Shown here piece after piece: positions 55,161-64,000 of a stretch of 64,000 bases of DNA. The stretch spans positions 310,001 to 374,000 of the forward strand of contig NZ_JAERWK010000008.1 of assembly GCF_016918035.1 (NCBI RefSeq). Direction: 5' to 3'. Under the pieces are notes generated by a model that was given only the letters and a program-made list of their open reading frames with translations, made no database searches and was not told where the DNA came from. Made by a program: the position numbers and the translations under genes. The first letter of the stretch is position 1, and the number at the start of each line of letters is the position of its first letter. This stretch comes from Nakamurella leprariae. Lineage in GTDB: Bacteria > Actinomycetota > Actinomycetes > Mycobacteriales > Nakamurellaceae.

Positions 55161-57583
55161 ACGTCGTAGACGCCCTCGACCCCGCGCACCGCCCGCAGCA
55201 GGTGTCCCAGGTGCTTGGGATCGGCCATCTCGAAACTGAAGCGGGACACCGCCATCCGGTCCTTGGTGAGCGACAGGTTGGCGGCCAGGATGTTGACCTT
55301 CTCGTCGGCCAGCGTCTTGGTGATGTCCGACAGCAGCCGGGCCCGGTCCAGCGCCTCGACCTGGATCGAGACCAGGAAGACCGAGGCGGAGTGCGGATCC
55401 CAGCTGACCTCGACCAGTCGGGCCTGCTCGGCCTGGAGCGAGGCGGCGTTGGTGCAGTCGATGCGGTGCACCGAGACGGCGCCGCCCTTGGTGATGAAGC
55501 CGAGGATCTCGTCGCCCGGAACCGGGGTGCAACAGCGGGCCAGCTTGACCTGGATGTCGGACAGACCCTTGACCAGCACCCCGACGTCGCCGGACGTCGG
55601 CCGCGGCCGCCGGGTGATGGTGGCGGCCGACCGCTCGGCGATCGCCTCGCCGGCCTCCTCCTCGCCGCCCATGGCCGAGACGACCTTGGTCACCAGGGTC
55701 TGCGCGGAGATGTGGTTCTCGCCCACCGCCGCGTACAGCGCGGCGATGTCCTTGTAGCCCAGCTCGTGTCCGGCCGCGCTCAGCGCATCGTGCGAGATGA
55801 GCCGCTGCACCGGCAGTCCCGCCCGCCGGGCGGCCTTGGCGATGGCGTCCTTGCCGAGTTCCACCGCTTCCTCGCGGCGCTCCTTGGCGAAGTAGGCGCG
55901 GATCTTGTTCTTCGCCCGGGACGACTTGACGAAGTTCAGCCAGTCCCGGCTCGGCCCCGCGGTGGCCGCCTTGGACGTGAAGATCTCGACGATCTGCCCG
56001 TTGGACAGGGTGCGTTCCAACGCGACCAGCCGGCCGTCGACCTTGGCCCCGACGCAGCGGTTGCCCACCTCGGTGTGCACCGAGTACGCGAAGTCGACCG
56101 GCGTGGAACCGACCGGCAGCGTGTGGATGTCGCCCTTGGGGGTGAAGACGAAGATCTCCTTCGCCGTCATCTCGAACCGCAGGTTGTCCAGGAACTCGCC
56201 GGCGTCCCCGGTCTCCCGCTGCCAGTCGAGCAGCTGGCGCATCCACGCCACCTCGTCGACCGCGGTGACGGCACCGCTGTGCGTGCCCTTGGTCTCCTTG
56301 TACCGCCAGTGTGCGGCGATGCCGTACTCGGCGGTGTGGTGCATCTCGTGGGTGCGGATCTGCACCTCGAGCGGCTTGCCGCCCGGCCCGATCACGGTGG
56401 TGTGCAACGACTGGTACACGCCGTACCGGGGTTGCGCGATGTAGTCCTTGAACCGGCCGGGCATCGGGGCCCACAACGCGTGCACCACGCCCATCGCGGC
56501 GTAGCACTCGCGCACCGTGCCGACCAGGATCCGGACCGCGACCAGGTCGTGGATCTCGTCGAACTCGCGCCCGCGGACCTGCATCTTCTGGTAGATCGAG
56601 TAGTAGTGCTTGCCCCGGCCGACCACGTCGGCCGGGATCCGGGCGGCACCGAGCTCGGCGTTCAGCTGCTCGGTGACCTGGGCCAGGTACGTGTCCCGGG
56701 ACGGCGCGCGGTCAGCCACCAGGCGGACGATCTCGTCGTAGCGCTTGGAGTGCAGGATGGCGAAGGCCAGGTCTTCCAGCTCCCACTTGACGGTGGCCAT
56801 GCCCAGCCGGTGGGCCAGCGGGGCCAGCACCTCGAGCGTCTCGCGGGCCTTGCGCGCCTGCTTGTCCGGCGGCAGGAACCGCATGGTGCGCATGTTGTGC
56901 AGCCGGTCCGCCAGCTTGATGACCAGCACCCGCGGATCCTGGGCCATGGCGATGATCATCTTCCGGATGGTCTCGGCCTCGGTGGCGGAGCCGTACTTGA
57001 CCTTGTCGAGCTTGGTCACGCCGTTGACCAGGTGCTGCACCTCGTCGCCGAAGTCGCGGGACAGCTCGGCCAGCGAGTAGTCGGTGTCCTCCACCGTGTC
57101 GTGCAACAGGGCCGCCACCAGCGTGGTGGTGTCCATGCCCAGGTCGGCCAGGATGGTGGCCACGGCCAGCGGGTGGGTGATGTACGGGTCGCCGGACCGG
57201 CGGAACTGGCCGGCGTGCGCCTTCTCGGCCACGTCGTACGCCTGCTGCAGCACCCGGACGTCAGCCTTGGGGTGCAGACCGCGGTGCACCGCGATGAGCG
57301 GCTCGAGCACCGACCGGTTGGTCGCGGCCGGCCGCTGACCGCTCATCCGGCGGGTCAGCCGAGAGCGGATCCGCCGGGTGGCCGACGGGGAGCGGGAGCC
57401 GGACGGATCCGCGGCCGAGGGTACGGCCGGTGCGTCGGGCCGGGTCGCCGCCGGCGCACCGGCGGGCGGGTCGACCACGGCACCAGTGCGGTGCTCGGTG
57501 CCCGACCCGCCGTTCCGGGCGGCGACCGGGTCAGCCGCCGTCGTCGTGACGGGTCCCGTCCCGGCGGCGTCCTGCAGGCTCAT
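55139..57583 (-). CDS. relA: Bifunctional (p)ppGpp synthetase/hydrolase Rel
   Basis: 814 residues. ATG with GGGAGG 6 nt upstream. A disordered N-terminus of about 75 residues, then the HD hydrolase domain ([40 protein letters not shown]), the synthetase domain ([40 protein letters not shown]), the TGS domain ([27 protein letters not shown]), a zinc-finger-like CCTPVPGD region and a C-terminal ACT domain. Intact HD and synthetase residues indicate both activities. Controls the stringent response at the ribosome. Confidence 0.97.
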   Translation of the reverse strand: MSLQDAAGTGPVTTTAADPVAARNGGSGTEHRTGAVVDPPAGAPAATRPDAPAVPSAADPSGSRSPSATRRIRSRLTRRMSGQRPAATNRSVLEPLIAVHRGLHPKADVRVLQQAYDVAEKAHAGQFRRSGDPYITHPLAVATILADLGMDTTTLVAALLHDTVEDTDYSLAELSRDFGDEVQHLVNGVTKLDKVKYGSATEAETIRKMIIAMAQDPRVLVIKLADRLHNMRTMRFLPPDKQARKARETLEVLAPLAHRLGMATVKWELEDLAFAILHSKRYDEIVRLVADRAPSRDTYLAQVTEQLNAELGAARIPADVVGRGKHYYSIYQKMQVRGREFDEIHDLVAVRILVGTVRECYAAMGVVHALWAPMPGRFKDYIAQPRYGVYQSLHTTVIGPGGKPLEVQIRTHEMHHTAEYGIAAHWRYKETKGTHSGAVTAVDEVAWMRQLLDWQRETGDAGEFLDNLRFEMTAKEIFVFTPKGDIHTLPVGSTPVDFAYSVHTEVGNRCVGAKVDGRLVALERTLSNGQIVEIFTSKAATAGPSRDWLNFVKSSRAKNKIRAYFAKERREEAVELGKDAIAKAARRAGLPVQRLISHDALSAAGHELGYKDIAALYAAVGENHISAQTLVTKVVSAMGGEEEAGEAIAERSAATITRRPRPTSGDVGVLVKGLSDIQVKLARCCTPVPGDEILGFITKGGAVSVHRIDCTNAASLQAEQARLVEVSWDPHSASVFLVSIQVEALDRARLLSDITKTLADEKVNILAANLSLTKDRMAVSRFSFEMADPKHLGHLLRAVRGVEGVYDVYRLTSA

Positions 57584-57725
57584 CCGCACCTCCCGGTCCA
57601 GCTCACGGCACGCACGCGCCCCGGACCCGTCCTGGGACGGATGGCCCGGCGTCCGGTCGAGTCTAGCCGGGTCCGCCCTGCTCCCCCGGCCCGTCGCGGA
57701 CTCCCGGCGTCGTGATCGACAGGGA

Positions 57726-58610
57726 TCAACCGCGGTCGGCGGCCGGTTGTTCCAGCAGCGCGGCGCGCAGCCGGTCCAGATCGGTCTCGGTGATCCCGAT
57801 GGCCTGCAGGTATCCGTCGAAGGACCCGAACGCGTCGAGCATGCCGTCCCGGGCGGCCTCCAGGTAGGAGGCCTGCACGCCCAGCAGCTCGCGCTCCGGC
57901 CGGCGCCCCGGGTAGGCCCGGTCCATGTACGCGCCCAGGTCGTCGGCGGCGTCGTCGGACAGCAGGAAGTCGGCCAGCACGTCGTCCCAGGACACCCCGA
58001 CCGCGGTGAGCACGGTGGCGACGGCCCAGCCGGTGCGGTCCTTGCCGGCGGCGCAGTGCACCAGCACCGCCCCGTCGGTGCTGCCCAGCTCCCGCAGCAG
58101 GTTGGCCACGGACTGCTGGGCCGGCTCGGCCGTGGACACCTGGCGGTTCCAGGCCCGCATCCAGTCACCGGCGGTGCGGCGCTCCACGGCGTCCACCTCC
58201 GCCGGGGTGGGGCCGGCGTCGTCGACGTCCTGACCGGGATCCCGGGAGGCGTCCTCGGCGGCCCGCTCGACCAGCTCCTCGGCGACCTCCTCGACGGCCT
58301 CCTCGCCCTCGTGGACGGGGGTCTCGTCCTCCTCCGGGTTGAACGGCTCGATCCGCACGGTGACCCCGTCGGGCACCACGTCGGCCTTGGTCCGGGCGAT
58401 CTCCTTGACCCCGCGGAGGTCGAAGACGGTGCGCACCCCGAGATCGAGCAGCGTCTGCTGGCCGTCGGGGTCCAACGCCTCGAGGGTGGCCGACCGCAGC
58501 AGCCGGCCGGACCGGACGACGGAACCGTCCGCGGTCCGGGTGCCGCCGAGGTCGCGGAAGTTCCAGGTGCCGGACGGGGCTGCGGTCAGCGAGGTGGCCA
58601 TGGGGTCCAT
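57726..58610 (-). CDS. Tyrosine/serine protein phosphatase (PtpB/LipA-like)
   Basis: About 294 residues. [27 protein letters not shown] is the N-terminal block of the family, and the active-site loop is [13 protein letters not shown] (HCxxGxxR type, with the KDR of the triple-specificity PtpB group). An acidic Glu-rich insert (about residues 105-135) separates them. Cytoplasmic, or secreted in pathogens; no signal here. ATG 58610 or 58601 could be the start. Inserted between apt and relA relative to mycobacteria. Confidence 0.86.
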   Translation of the reverse strand: MDPMATSLTAAPSGTWNFRDLGGTRTADGSVVRSGRLLRSATLEALDPDGQQTLLDLGVRTVFDLRGVKEIARTKADVVPDGVTVRIEPFNPEEDETPVHEGEEAVEEVAEELVERAAEDASRDPGQDVDDAGPTPAEVDAVERRTAGDWMRAWNRQVSTAEPAQQSVANLLRELGSTDGAVLVHCAAGKDRTGWAVATVLTAVGVSWDDVLADFLLSDDAADDLGAYMDRAYPGRRPERELLGVQASYLEAARDGMLDAFGSFDGYLQAIGITETDLDRLRAALLEQPAADRG

Positions 58611-58672
58611 CGTGCCCGGCCCGACACGGCGAGTGACCACTGGGTCGGCTGCGACGGACCGCCGGGCGGACG

Positions 58673-59242
58673 TCAGGCCCAGGAGCGCAGCGCCAGCACC
58701 GGGACGTCGCCCAGCGCGCGCCGCCCGGGGAACGCGGTGAGCTCCACGGCCACCGCCACGCCCGCGGGGATGCCGCCGGCCCGCCGCACCAGCCGGCAGG
58801 CGGCGCCGGCGGTGCCGCCGGTGGCCAGCACGTCGTCCACGACCAGCACCCGGGCCCTGTCCGGCACGTCGTGCGGATGGATCTCCAGCCGGGCGCTGCC
58901 GTACTCCAGCGCGTACTCCTCGGAGAGGATGTCGCCGGGCAACTTGCCCGGTTTGCGCACGGCCAGCACGCCGGTGTCCAGCACCATGGCCACGGCCGCG
59001 GCGAGCAGGAATCCCCGCGACTCCAGCCCGGCGACCAGGTCGATGTCCGGTTGGGCGCCGGCCAGTGCGTGCGCGAGCGCGGCCAGGGCGTCCCGGTCGG
59101 CCAGCACCGGGGTCAGGTCGCGGAACAGCACCCCGGGGATCGGGAAGTCCGCCTGCACCCGGGTCAGCCGGTCCAGCGCCGCCCCGGCCGCGGCCAGCGC
59201 GTCCGGGGTCGCCGCGCCGGGACCGGCCGGGTGGTTGCTCAT
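58673..59242 (-). CDS. apt: Adenine phosphoribosyltransferase
   Basis: 189 residues. Converts adenine and PRPP to AMP (purine salvage). FPIPGVLFRDLTPVLAD at the N-terminus, GLESRGFLLAAAVA, VRKPGKLPGDILSEEYALEYG, and the PRPP-binding loop VLVVDDVLATGGTAGAA. Sits 7 nt after secF, probably one transcript secD-secF-apt. Confidence 0.95.
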   Translation of the reverse strand: MSNHPAGPGAATPDALAAAGAALDRLTRVQADFPIPGVLFRDLTPVLADRDALAALAHALAGAQPDIDLVAGLESRGFLLAAAVAMVLDTGVLAVRKPGKLPGDILSEEYALEYGSARLEIHPHDVPDRARVLVVDDVLATGGTAGAACRLVRRAGGIPAGVAVAVELTAFPGRRALGDVPVLALRSWA

Positions 59243-59249
59243 CGGCCGG

Positions 59250-60662
59250 TCATCGAGGCCGGCGCGGCTGACCCGCCTTGCCGGTGGGCCGGCCGGTGCG
59301 TCCGGCCCCCTTGCCCTGCGGACGGGCCGGACGCACCCCTGGCTTGGGCGCCGCTCCGGCCTTGAGCCCGGCCGAGGCGGCGGCCGCCGCCGGGTTGCTC
59401 GCCGTGCCGGGGGCCCGTCTGGCCGGCACCGGAGTACCGGGACGCCCCGCGGCGGGCCCGGTGCGCGCGACGACGTCGCCGTCGGCGTCCACCGTGATGC
59501 CATCGGCCTTGCGCTTGGCCAGCACCTTGGCGGTGTGCGCCTTGATCTGCGGGTCCCGCAGCTTGAGGTCCACGGCCAGCGGCACGGCCACGAAGACCGA
59601 CGAGTACGCACCGACCAGCATGCCGATCAGCTGCACCAGGGCCAGGTCCTTGAGCGTCCCGGAGCCGAGGATGGCCACACCCGCCACCAGCAGACCGGCC
59701 ACCGGCAGCAGCGCGATGAGCGAGGTGTTGATCGACCGCATCAGCGTCTGGTTGATGGCCAGGTTGGCCGCCTCGGGATAGGTCCGCCGGGTCAGCGACG
59801 TGAGGCCCTTGGTGTTCTCCTGCACCTTGTCGTAGACCACGACGGTGTCGTAGAGCGAGAAGCCCAGGATGGTGAGCAGGCCGATGACCGTGGCCGGCGT
59901 CACCTCGAAGCCGACCAGCGAGTAGATGCCGGCGGTCACGACGAGGTCGTGCAGCACGGACACGACCGCCCCGGCCGCGACGCGTTTCTCGTAGCGGATC
60001 CAGAGGAACGCGGCGACCAGGACCAGGAACACCAGCACGGCGATGAGCGCCCGCTGCGAGATCTCCCCGCCCCAGGTCTCCGACACCGCGGAGTCCGAGA
60101 CGCCTCCCTCGGGCGAGTAGGCCGCGGTCAGCGCGTCCTTGGCCGCGACGACCTGCTCGGCGGTCAGCGCCTCGCTGCTGATCTGGATGCGGGAGCCGAC
60201 GGTCTGCACGGCGTCCGGCTCGACGCCGATGGCGTCGTTCACCACCCCGGCCACGTCGGTGGTCGACACGGTGGTGCCCTGATCGGGCTGGAACTCCAGC
60301 CGGGTGCCACCGGCGAAGTCGATGCCGAAGGTGAAGCCGCGGAAGATGATCAGCAGGATCGACGCGACGACGATGAAGCCGGAGAAGGCATAGTACCAGC
60401 GGCGGGGGCCGAGGATGTTGAACGCGCCGGTGCCGGTGGACAGCTTCGTGAAGAACCCGGCTCCGCGACCGAACTCCTTGCTCCCGGCCAGGCCGGCGTC
60501 GGTGCTGCCGGTGCCGGTGCTGGCGCCCTCGGTCAGGTCGGCGTCCAGCACCGCGTCGATCGCAGCCTGCGACGGGTCGGGGCCGGGCCGGCCGCGGGGC
60601 GGCAACGGATCCGGCAGCGGCATGCCCGGCGGCTCGGTGGGACCGGGTCGGAACTGCGCCAT
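59250..60662 (-). CDS. secF: Protein translocase subunit SecF
   Basis: 470 residues. Six helices. FAGGTRLEF after the first helix, the periplasmic P1 domain, then ATVIGLLTILGFSLYDTVVVYDKVQEN (SecF signature) and RSINTSLIALLPVAG. A long, Pro/Ala/Gly/Lys-rich basic cytoplasmic tail of about 95 residues is typical of actinobacteria. Works with SecD and YajC, using the proton-motive force to help complete secretion. ATG one base after the secD stop. Confidence 0.95.
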   Translation of the reverse strand: MAQFRPGPTEPPGMPLPDPLPPRGRPGPDPSQAAIDAVLDADLTEGASTGTGSTDAGLAGSKEFGRGAGFFTKLSTGTGAFNILGPRRWYYAFSGFIVVASILLIIFRGFTFGIDFAGGTRLEFQPDQGTTVSTTDVAGVVNDAIGVEPDAVQTVGSRIQISSEALTAEQVVAAKDALTAAYSPEGGVSDSAVSETWGGEISQRALIAVLVFLVLVAAFLWIRYEKRVAAGAVVSVLHDLVVTAGIYSLVGFEVTPATVIGLLTILGFSLYDTVVVYDKVQENTKGLTSLTRRTYPEAANLAINQTLMRSINTSLIALLPVAGLLVAGVAILGSGTLKDLALVQLIGMLVGAYSSVFVAVPLAVDLKLRDPQIKAHTAKVLAKRKADGITVDADGDVVARTGPAAGRPGTPVPARRAPGTASNPAAAAASAGLKAGAAPKPGVRPARPQGKGAGRTGRPTGKAGQPRRPR

Positions 60663-60663
60663 G

Positions 60664-62568
60664 TCAGGACACTCCCTTCGGGACACCGGCGGTCGCGGCC
60701 ACGCGAGCGACCGCGGCGCGCTGCCGGCGGCCGGCCGCGGCGACGCCGCCCAGCCCGGACAAGGTCGGCGAGGCGAACACCTTGGCGTCCGCGGCCAGCG
60801 CGACCAGCGGATGTGTCACCAGGAACACCACGACCAGGTCGAGCACGGTGGTCAGGCCCAGGGTGAACGCGAAGCCCTTCACCTCGCCGACGGCCAGCAC
60901 GTACAGCACCGCGGCGGACAGGAAGGAGACGGCGTCGGCCGACAGGATGGTGCGCTTGGCCCGGGACCAGCCGCGTGGCACGGCGGACCGGAAGGTCCGG
61001 CCGTCCCGGACCTCGTCCTTGAGCCGTTCGAAGTAGATGACGAACGAGTCGGCGGTGATGCCGATCGCGATGATCAGACCGGCGACGCCGGCCATGTCGA
61101 GGCTCAGCCCGATCCACCGGCCGAGCAGCACCATGATCGCGTAGACCAGCCCGAACGACAGGATCAGCGACAAGATGGTGATGACGCCGAGCAGGCGGTA
61201 GTAGATCAGGCAGTAGACGATCACCAGCAGGAGCCCGATCCCGCCGGCGATCAGACCGGCGCGCAGGTACTCGGATCCGAGCTGGGCGCTGACCGTGACG
61301 GACTCGGCTCGGTCGAAGGCCAGCGGGAGGGCGCCGAACTTCAGCGAGTTGGCCAGCGCGGTGGCCGTCTCCTGGTTGAAGGTGCCGGAGATCTCGGTGC
61401 CCTGCGTGGTGATGGCCTGGTTGATCCGCGGTGCGCTGAGCACCTGGCCGTCGAGGGTGATGGCGGTGAGGGTGCCGATGTTGCTGGCGGTGAAGCTGGC
61501 CCAGGTCGAGTAGCCGTCCGGCCGGAAGGTCATGTTGACCACCCACTGGCCGCTCTGCGAGCTCAGGCCGGCGGTGGCGTTCTCCACCTGGGTGCCGGTG
61601 ATCAGCGTCGGCCGCAGCACGTAGATCAGGTCGCCGGTCTCGTCGCAGGCCAGCAGCGGCTTGGCCGGGTCGTCCAGCCCGGCGTAGGGCGCCAGGTCGG
61701 CGCAGCCGATGGTGGACAGCACGGTCTGCGCGGACGCCTCCCAGGCCGAGAACGCGGCCTCGTCGGTGCCGGCCGGCTGGGTCGGGTTGTCCGGGTTGCT
61801 GCCCTCGGGCCAGGTGGGTCCGGCCGACGGCTCGGTCGACGGCTCGGCCGACGGAGTGGTGGCCGGACCGGTCGCGGCCGGCGCCTCGGTGGTCGCGGGC
61901 GCGTCGGTGGTCGCCGGATCGGTGGGCTGCGCGGCGTAGGCGGCGGCTGCGGCCGGGTGGGCGAAGCCGACCGGCGCCTCGGCGCTGGTCTCCGCAGGGG
62001 TCTCGGCCGGCTGCACGGTCTCGCTCGGCGACGGCGCCGGGGTCGACGAGGCCGGCGTGCTCGGAGCGCTGGTGTCACCGATGGCCGGGATGCTGGTCGG
62101 CGTGAAGGTCGAGCTGCTGGTGGCGCTGGACTCCGTCGGCTCGGGCTCGTCCCCCAGTCCGGCGTCGGCGGCGATCGCGGAGGCCGGCTGCGAGGTGCTC
62201 GGGTTGACGACCACCGGGCGGATGTTCAGCTGGGCGCTGCGGGTCAGGTTGGTCAGGTCCTCGGTGCCGGGGACGGTCACGACCAGCTGGCGGGACCCCT
62301 CGATCTGGACCTGCGCGCCCGCGACACCGGAGCCGTTGACCCGGGTCTCCATGATGGTGCGGGCCTGTTGCATCGAAGGCCGCGACGGGTCGGAGCCGTC
62401 CAGCGTGCGAGCGGTGAGCGTGATGCGGGTGCCGCCCTGCAGGTCGATGCCCAGCTTCGGCGTGTTCGCGCCCGGGGTCAGGAACACCAGCCCGTAGAGG
62501 CCGGCGGTGATGATCAGGAAGGCGAGGATGGACCGCCAGGGCCTGAACTGTCGTGCCGGTGATGCCAC
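60664..62568 (-). CDS. secD: Protein translocase subunit SecD with large Pro/Thr/Ser insert
   Basis: About 634 residues. First helix (ILAFLIITAGLYGLVFL), LGIDLQGGTRITL, ARTIMETRVNGSGVAGAQVQIEG and LVVTVPG of the P1 head. An insert of roughly 140 residues rich in Pro/Thr/Ala/Ser follows. The second half carries WVVNMTFRPDGYSTWASFT, DGQVLSAPRINQAI, then five helices with AGVAGLIIAIGITADSFVIYFERLKDE. GTG 62568 assumed; GTG 62607 is an alternative. Secretion motor component. Confidence 0.94.
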   Translation of the reverse strand: MASPARQFRPWRSILAFLIITAGLYGLVFLTPGANTPKLGIDLQGGTRITLTARTLDGSDPSRPSMQQARTIMETRVNGSGVAGAQVQIEGSRQLVVTVPGTEDLTNLTRSAQLNIRPVVVNPSTSQPASAIAADAGLGDEPEPTESSATSSSTFTPTSIPAIGDTSAPSTPASSTPAPSPSETVQPAETPAETSAEAPVGFAHPAAAAAYAAQPTDPATTDAPATTEAPAATGPATTPSAEPSTEPSAGPTWPEGSNPDNPTQPAGTDEAAFSAWEASAQTVLSTIGCADLAPYAGLDDPAKPLLACDETGDLIYVLRPTLITGTQVENATAGLSSQSGQWVVNMTFRPDGYSTWASFTASNIGTLTAITLDGQVLSAPRINQAITTQGTEISGTFNQETATALANSLKFGALPLAFDRAESVTVSAQLGSEYLRAGLIAGGIGLLLVIVYCLIYYRLLGVITILSLILSFGLVYAIMVLLGRWIGLSLDMAGVAGLIIAIGITADSFVIYFERLKDEVRDGRTFRSAVPRGWSRAKRTILSADAVSFLSAAVLYVLAVGEVKGFAFTLGLTTVLDLVVVFLVTHPLVALAADAKVFASPTLSGLGGVAAAGRRQRAAVARVAATAGVPKGVS

Positions 62569-62659
62569 TTCACGCCCATTTCGTCTCAGAACACGACGGC
62601 GGCCCACGGCGACGGTGTCACCGTGGGCCTCGACGTGCTCGTTGCCCGTGCCCGGACCC

Positions 62660-62690
62660 GACCGAGGACCGGTCACCCGGTCCGTCGGTC
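62660..62690 (-). promoter_or_regulatory. Hairpin in the secD leader
   Basis: GACCG-AC-GGACCGG and CCGGTCC-T-CGGTC (minus strand) form a nearly perfect 12-bp stem with a GTGA loop between yajC and secD. It could be a weak terminator, an RNA-processing site or an attenuator. Confidence 0.4.
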
Positions 62691-62760
62691 ACGGCCGCTC
62701 GTGCGGTCGCACCCGCTCCCTCCGGACCCGGTCCGGTGACGGAGCGTCCGCGAGCGTAGC

Positions 62761-63159
62761 TCAGTTGGTGTTGGAATCCCGTCGGGCCGGATCCTTGGTG
62801 AAGTCGAGCGGCGCGGCCGGCTGCGGCGGGACGACCGGCGGGACGACGCCGCCCTGGCCGAGGTCGGCCTCGGTCACGTCGGTGAGGTCGGTGGTCGGGC
62901 CCGGCACGACGATCTCGCGGACGGCGGCCTTGACCCAGGTGGTGCGCACGCCCGGCGCGAGCTCCAGCTCGATGGTGTCGTCGGCGACCGCGGTGACCGT
63001 GCCGTGCACGCCCGAGGTCGTCATCACGCGGGTGCCGGGGACCAGCTGGTCCTGCATCGTCTTGGTGGCGGCGATCTGACGCTTCTGCTTGCGCATGCCG
63101 CTGTACATCATGAAGCCCAGTGCTGCGAACAGCAGGATCGGCAACAACATCGCTTCCAT
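62761..63159 (-). CDS. yajC: Sec translocase accessory subunit YajC
   Basis: 132 residues. One helix (LLPILLFAALGFMMYSGM), a basic KQKRQIAATK turn, then the SH3-like LVPGTRVMTTSGVHGTVTAV and a Pro-rich end. GAGGAG 9 nt before the ATG. First of the yajC-secD-secF set, following ruvB as in mycobacteria. Confidence 0.93.
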   Translation of the reverse strand: MEAMLLPILLFAALGFMMYSGMRKQKRQIAATKTMQDQLVPGTRVMTTSGVHGTVTAVADDTIELELAPGVRTTWVKAAVREIVVPGPTTDLTDVTEADLGQGGVVPPVVPPQPAAPLDFTKDPARRDSNTN

Positions 63160-63327
63160 GAGCGAACTCTCCTCGGTACTCGTCCGGTGACCCCGACACT
63201 GACCCGGATCAGGAGCATCGGCGTTCGTACAGTCCCCGTCAGGGTATCGGAACCGGCCCGTCCGACGCCCGTCCAGCGCGCCCGAGGATGCCGTCTCCGT
63301 ACGCGGTCCGATGTCCCGCTCGAGCCA

Positions 63328-64000
63328 TCAGTCCTGGTCGAACAGCTCCGGCTGCCCGCTGCGCGACCAGTCGGGAGCGCGCAGGCCGAGGTGTTCCCAG
63401 GCCGCCGGCGTGGCCACCCGGCCCTGCCGGGTCCGGGCCAGCATGCCCACCCGGACGAGGAACGGTTCGCACACCTCCTCGACGGTCGTGGCCTCCTCGC
63501 CGACCGCGACGGCCAGCGTCGTCAACCCGACCGGACCGCCGCCGAACGAGCTGCACAGCGCGCGCAGCACGTCCCGGTCCAGCCGGTCCAGGCCGACCTC
63601 GTCGACGTCGTAGACGGCCAGCGCGTCCCGGGCCACCTGCCGGGTGATGGCCCCGTCGGCCCGGACGTCGGCGAAGTCCCGCACCCGGCGCAGCAGCCGG
63701 TTCGCGATGCGCGGGGTGCCCCGGGACCGGCGGGCGATCTCGGAGGCGCCGTCCGGTCGCAGATCGAGCCCCAGGATCGTCGCGCTGCGGGTGATCACCG
63801 AGGTCAGATCGGCCGCCGAGTAGAACTCCAGATGGGCGGTGAAGCCGAACCGGTCGCGCAGCGGGGAGGTCAGCCGGCCGGCCCGGGTGGTCGCCCCGAC
63901 CAGTGTGAACGGGGCGATCTCCAGCGGGATCGACGTCGCCCCCGGTCCCTTGCCGACCATGATGTCGACCCGGAAGTCCTCCATGGCCAGGTACAGCATC
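63328..64000 (-). CDS. ruvB: Holliday junction branch-migration ATPase RuvB, C-terminal part (cut by window edge)
   Basis: About 224 residues to the stop at 63328; Walker A lies outside. Seen: [19 protein letters not shown], sensor 1 [21 protein letters not shown] with the Arg finger, [18 protein letters not shown], and the winged-helix C-terminus ([17 protein letters not shown]) ending ELFDQD. Moves Holliday junctions with RuvA. Partial only because of the window boundary. Confidence 0.95.
   Translation of the reverse strand, partial: MLYLAMEDFRVDIMVGKGPGATSIPLEIAPFTLVGATTRAGRLTSPLRDRFGFTAHLEFYSAADLTSVITRSATILGLDLRPDGASEIARRSRGTPRIANRLLRRVRDFADVRADGAITRQVARDALAVYDVDEVGLDRLDRDVLRALCSSFGGGPVGLTTLAVAVGEEATTVEEVCEPFLVRVGMLARTRQGRVATPAAWEHLGLRAPDWSRSGQPELFDQD

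Noticed and set aside
62750-62800. tRNA-like 5' sequence (GCGAGCGTAGCTCAGTTGG)
   Set aside because: It resembles the start of a tRNA, but no matching acceptor, anticodon or T arms follow. The sequence runs into the 3' end of yajC.

Overview
The window is high-GC actinobacterial chromosome with frequent GTG and TTG starts, 4-nt ATGA/GTGA gene overlaps and clear GGAGG-type ribosome sites. The housekeeping backbone follows the mycobacterial order from aroE to ruvB: prepilin peptidase, aroE, mltG, ruvX, alaS, small membrane gene, rarA, then aspS, radical-SAM gene, hisS, MBL hydrolase, cyclophilin, relA, apt, secF, secD, yajC, ruvB. A Nakamurella/Frankiales-type actinomycete is my best guess; this rests on gene order and composition, not on a marker comparison.

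Left part (1-7.6 kb): accessory genes. These are a cut-off Pro/Thr-rich protein, a four-helix membrane protein, an unknown protein with a TATEP repeat, a lipoprotein with two copies of one domain, a metallophosphoesterase, and a DGPF-protein/ECF-sigma pair. Between them lie decayed copies of a type II NADH dehydrogenase and a DUF5701-like protein. Seven 19-bp tandem repeats sit between convergent genes at about 7.46-7.6 kb. From 7.6 to 16.1 kb runs the minus-strand backbone block (prepilin peptidase to rarA).

Between rarA and the next backbone gene, aspS, lies a long accessory insertion (about 16.1-43.3 kb). Its first half looks like a catabolic unit: a cyclic amidohydrolase, an MFS carrier, remnants of a dipeptide-type ABC importer, an intact iron/spermidine-type ABC importer, an NtaA-type flavin monooxygenase, and an operon ubiD-iclR-M20 amidohydrolase-ubiX joined by three 4-nt overlaps. 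Three promoter regions of this unit carry the same composite motif, GGAAC-(0-1)-GTTCC followed after exactly 5 nt by GTTAAC or a partial match. This suggests one regulon, probably controlled by the encoded IclR protein. The likely chemistry is uptake, oxygenation and prFMN-dependent decarboxylation of a carboxylated substrate, with amide-ring hydrolysis; the substrate is unknown.

The second half carries aldehyde dehydrogenase, 3-hydroxyisobutyrate dehydrogenase-like and MHS-symporter genes with a divergent LysR regulator. It also has a zinc-ribbon metallopeptidase and a transglutaminase next to a fused ATP-grasp/alpha-E protein.

The right part (43.3-64 kb) is backbone with few additions. Notable there are a near-consensus LexA box inside an apparently leaderless promoter of the radical-SAM gene, aqpZ and hisS sharing a CTAG stop overlap, a decayed MerR/DUF4188 pair beside relA, and a truncated DUF389 gene beside aspS.
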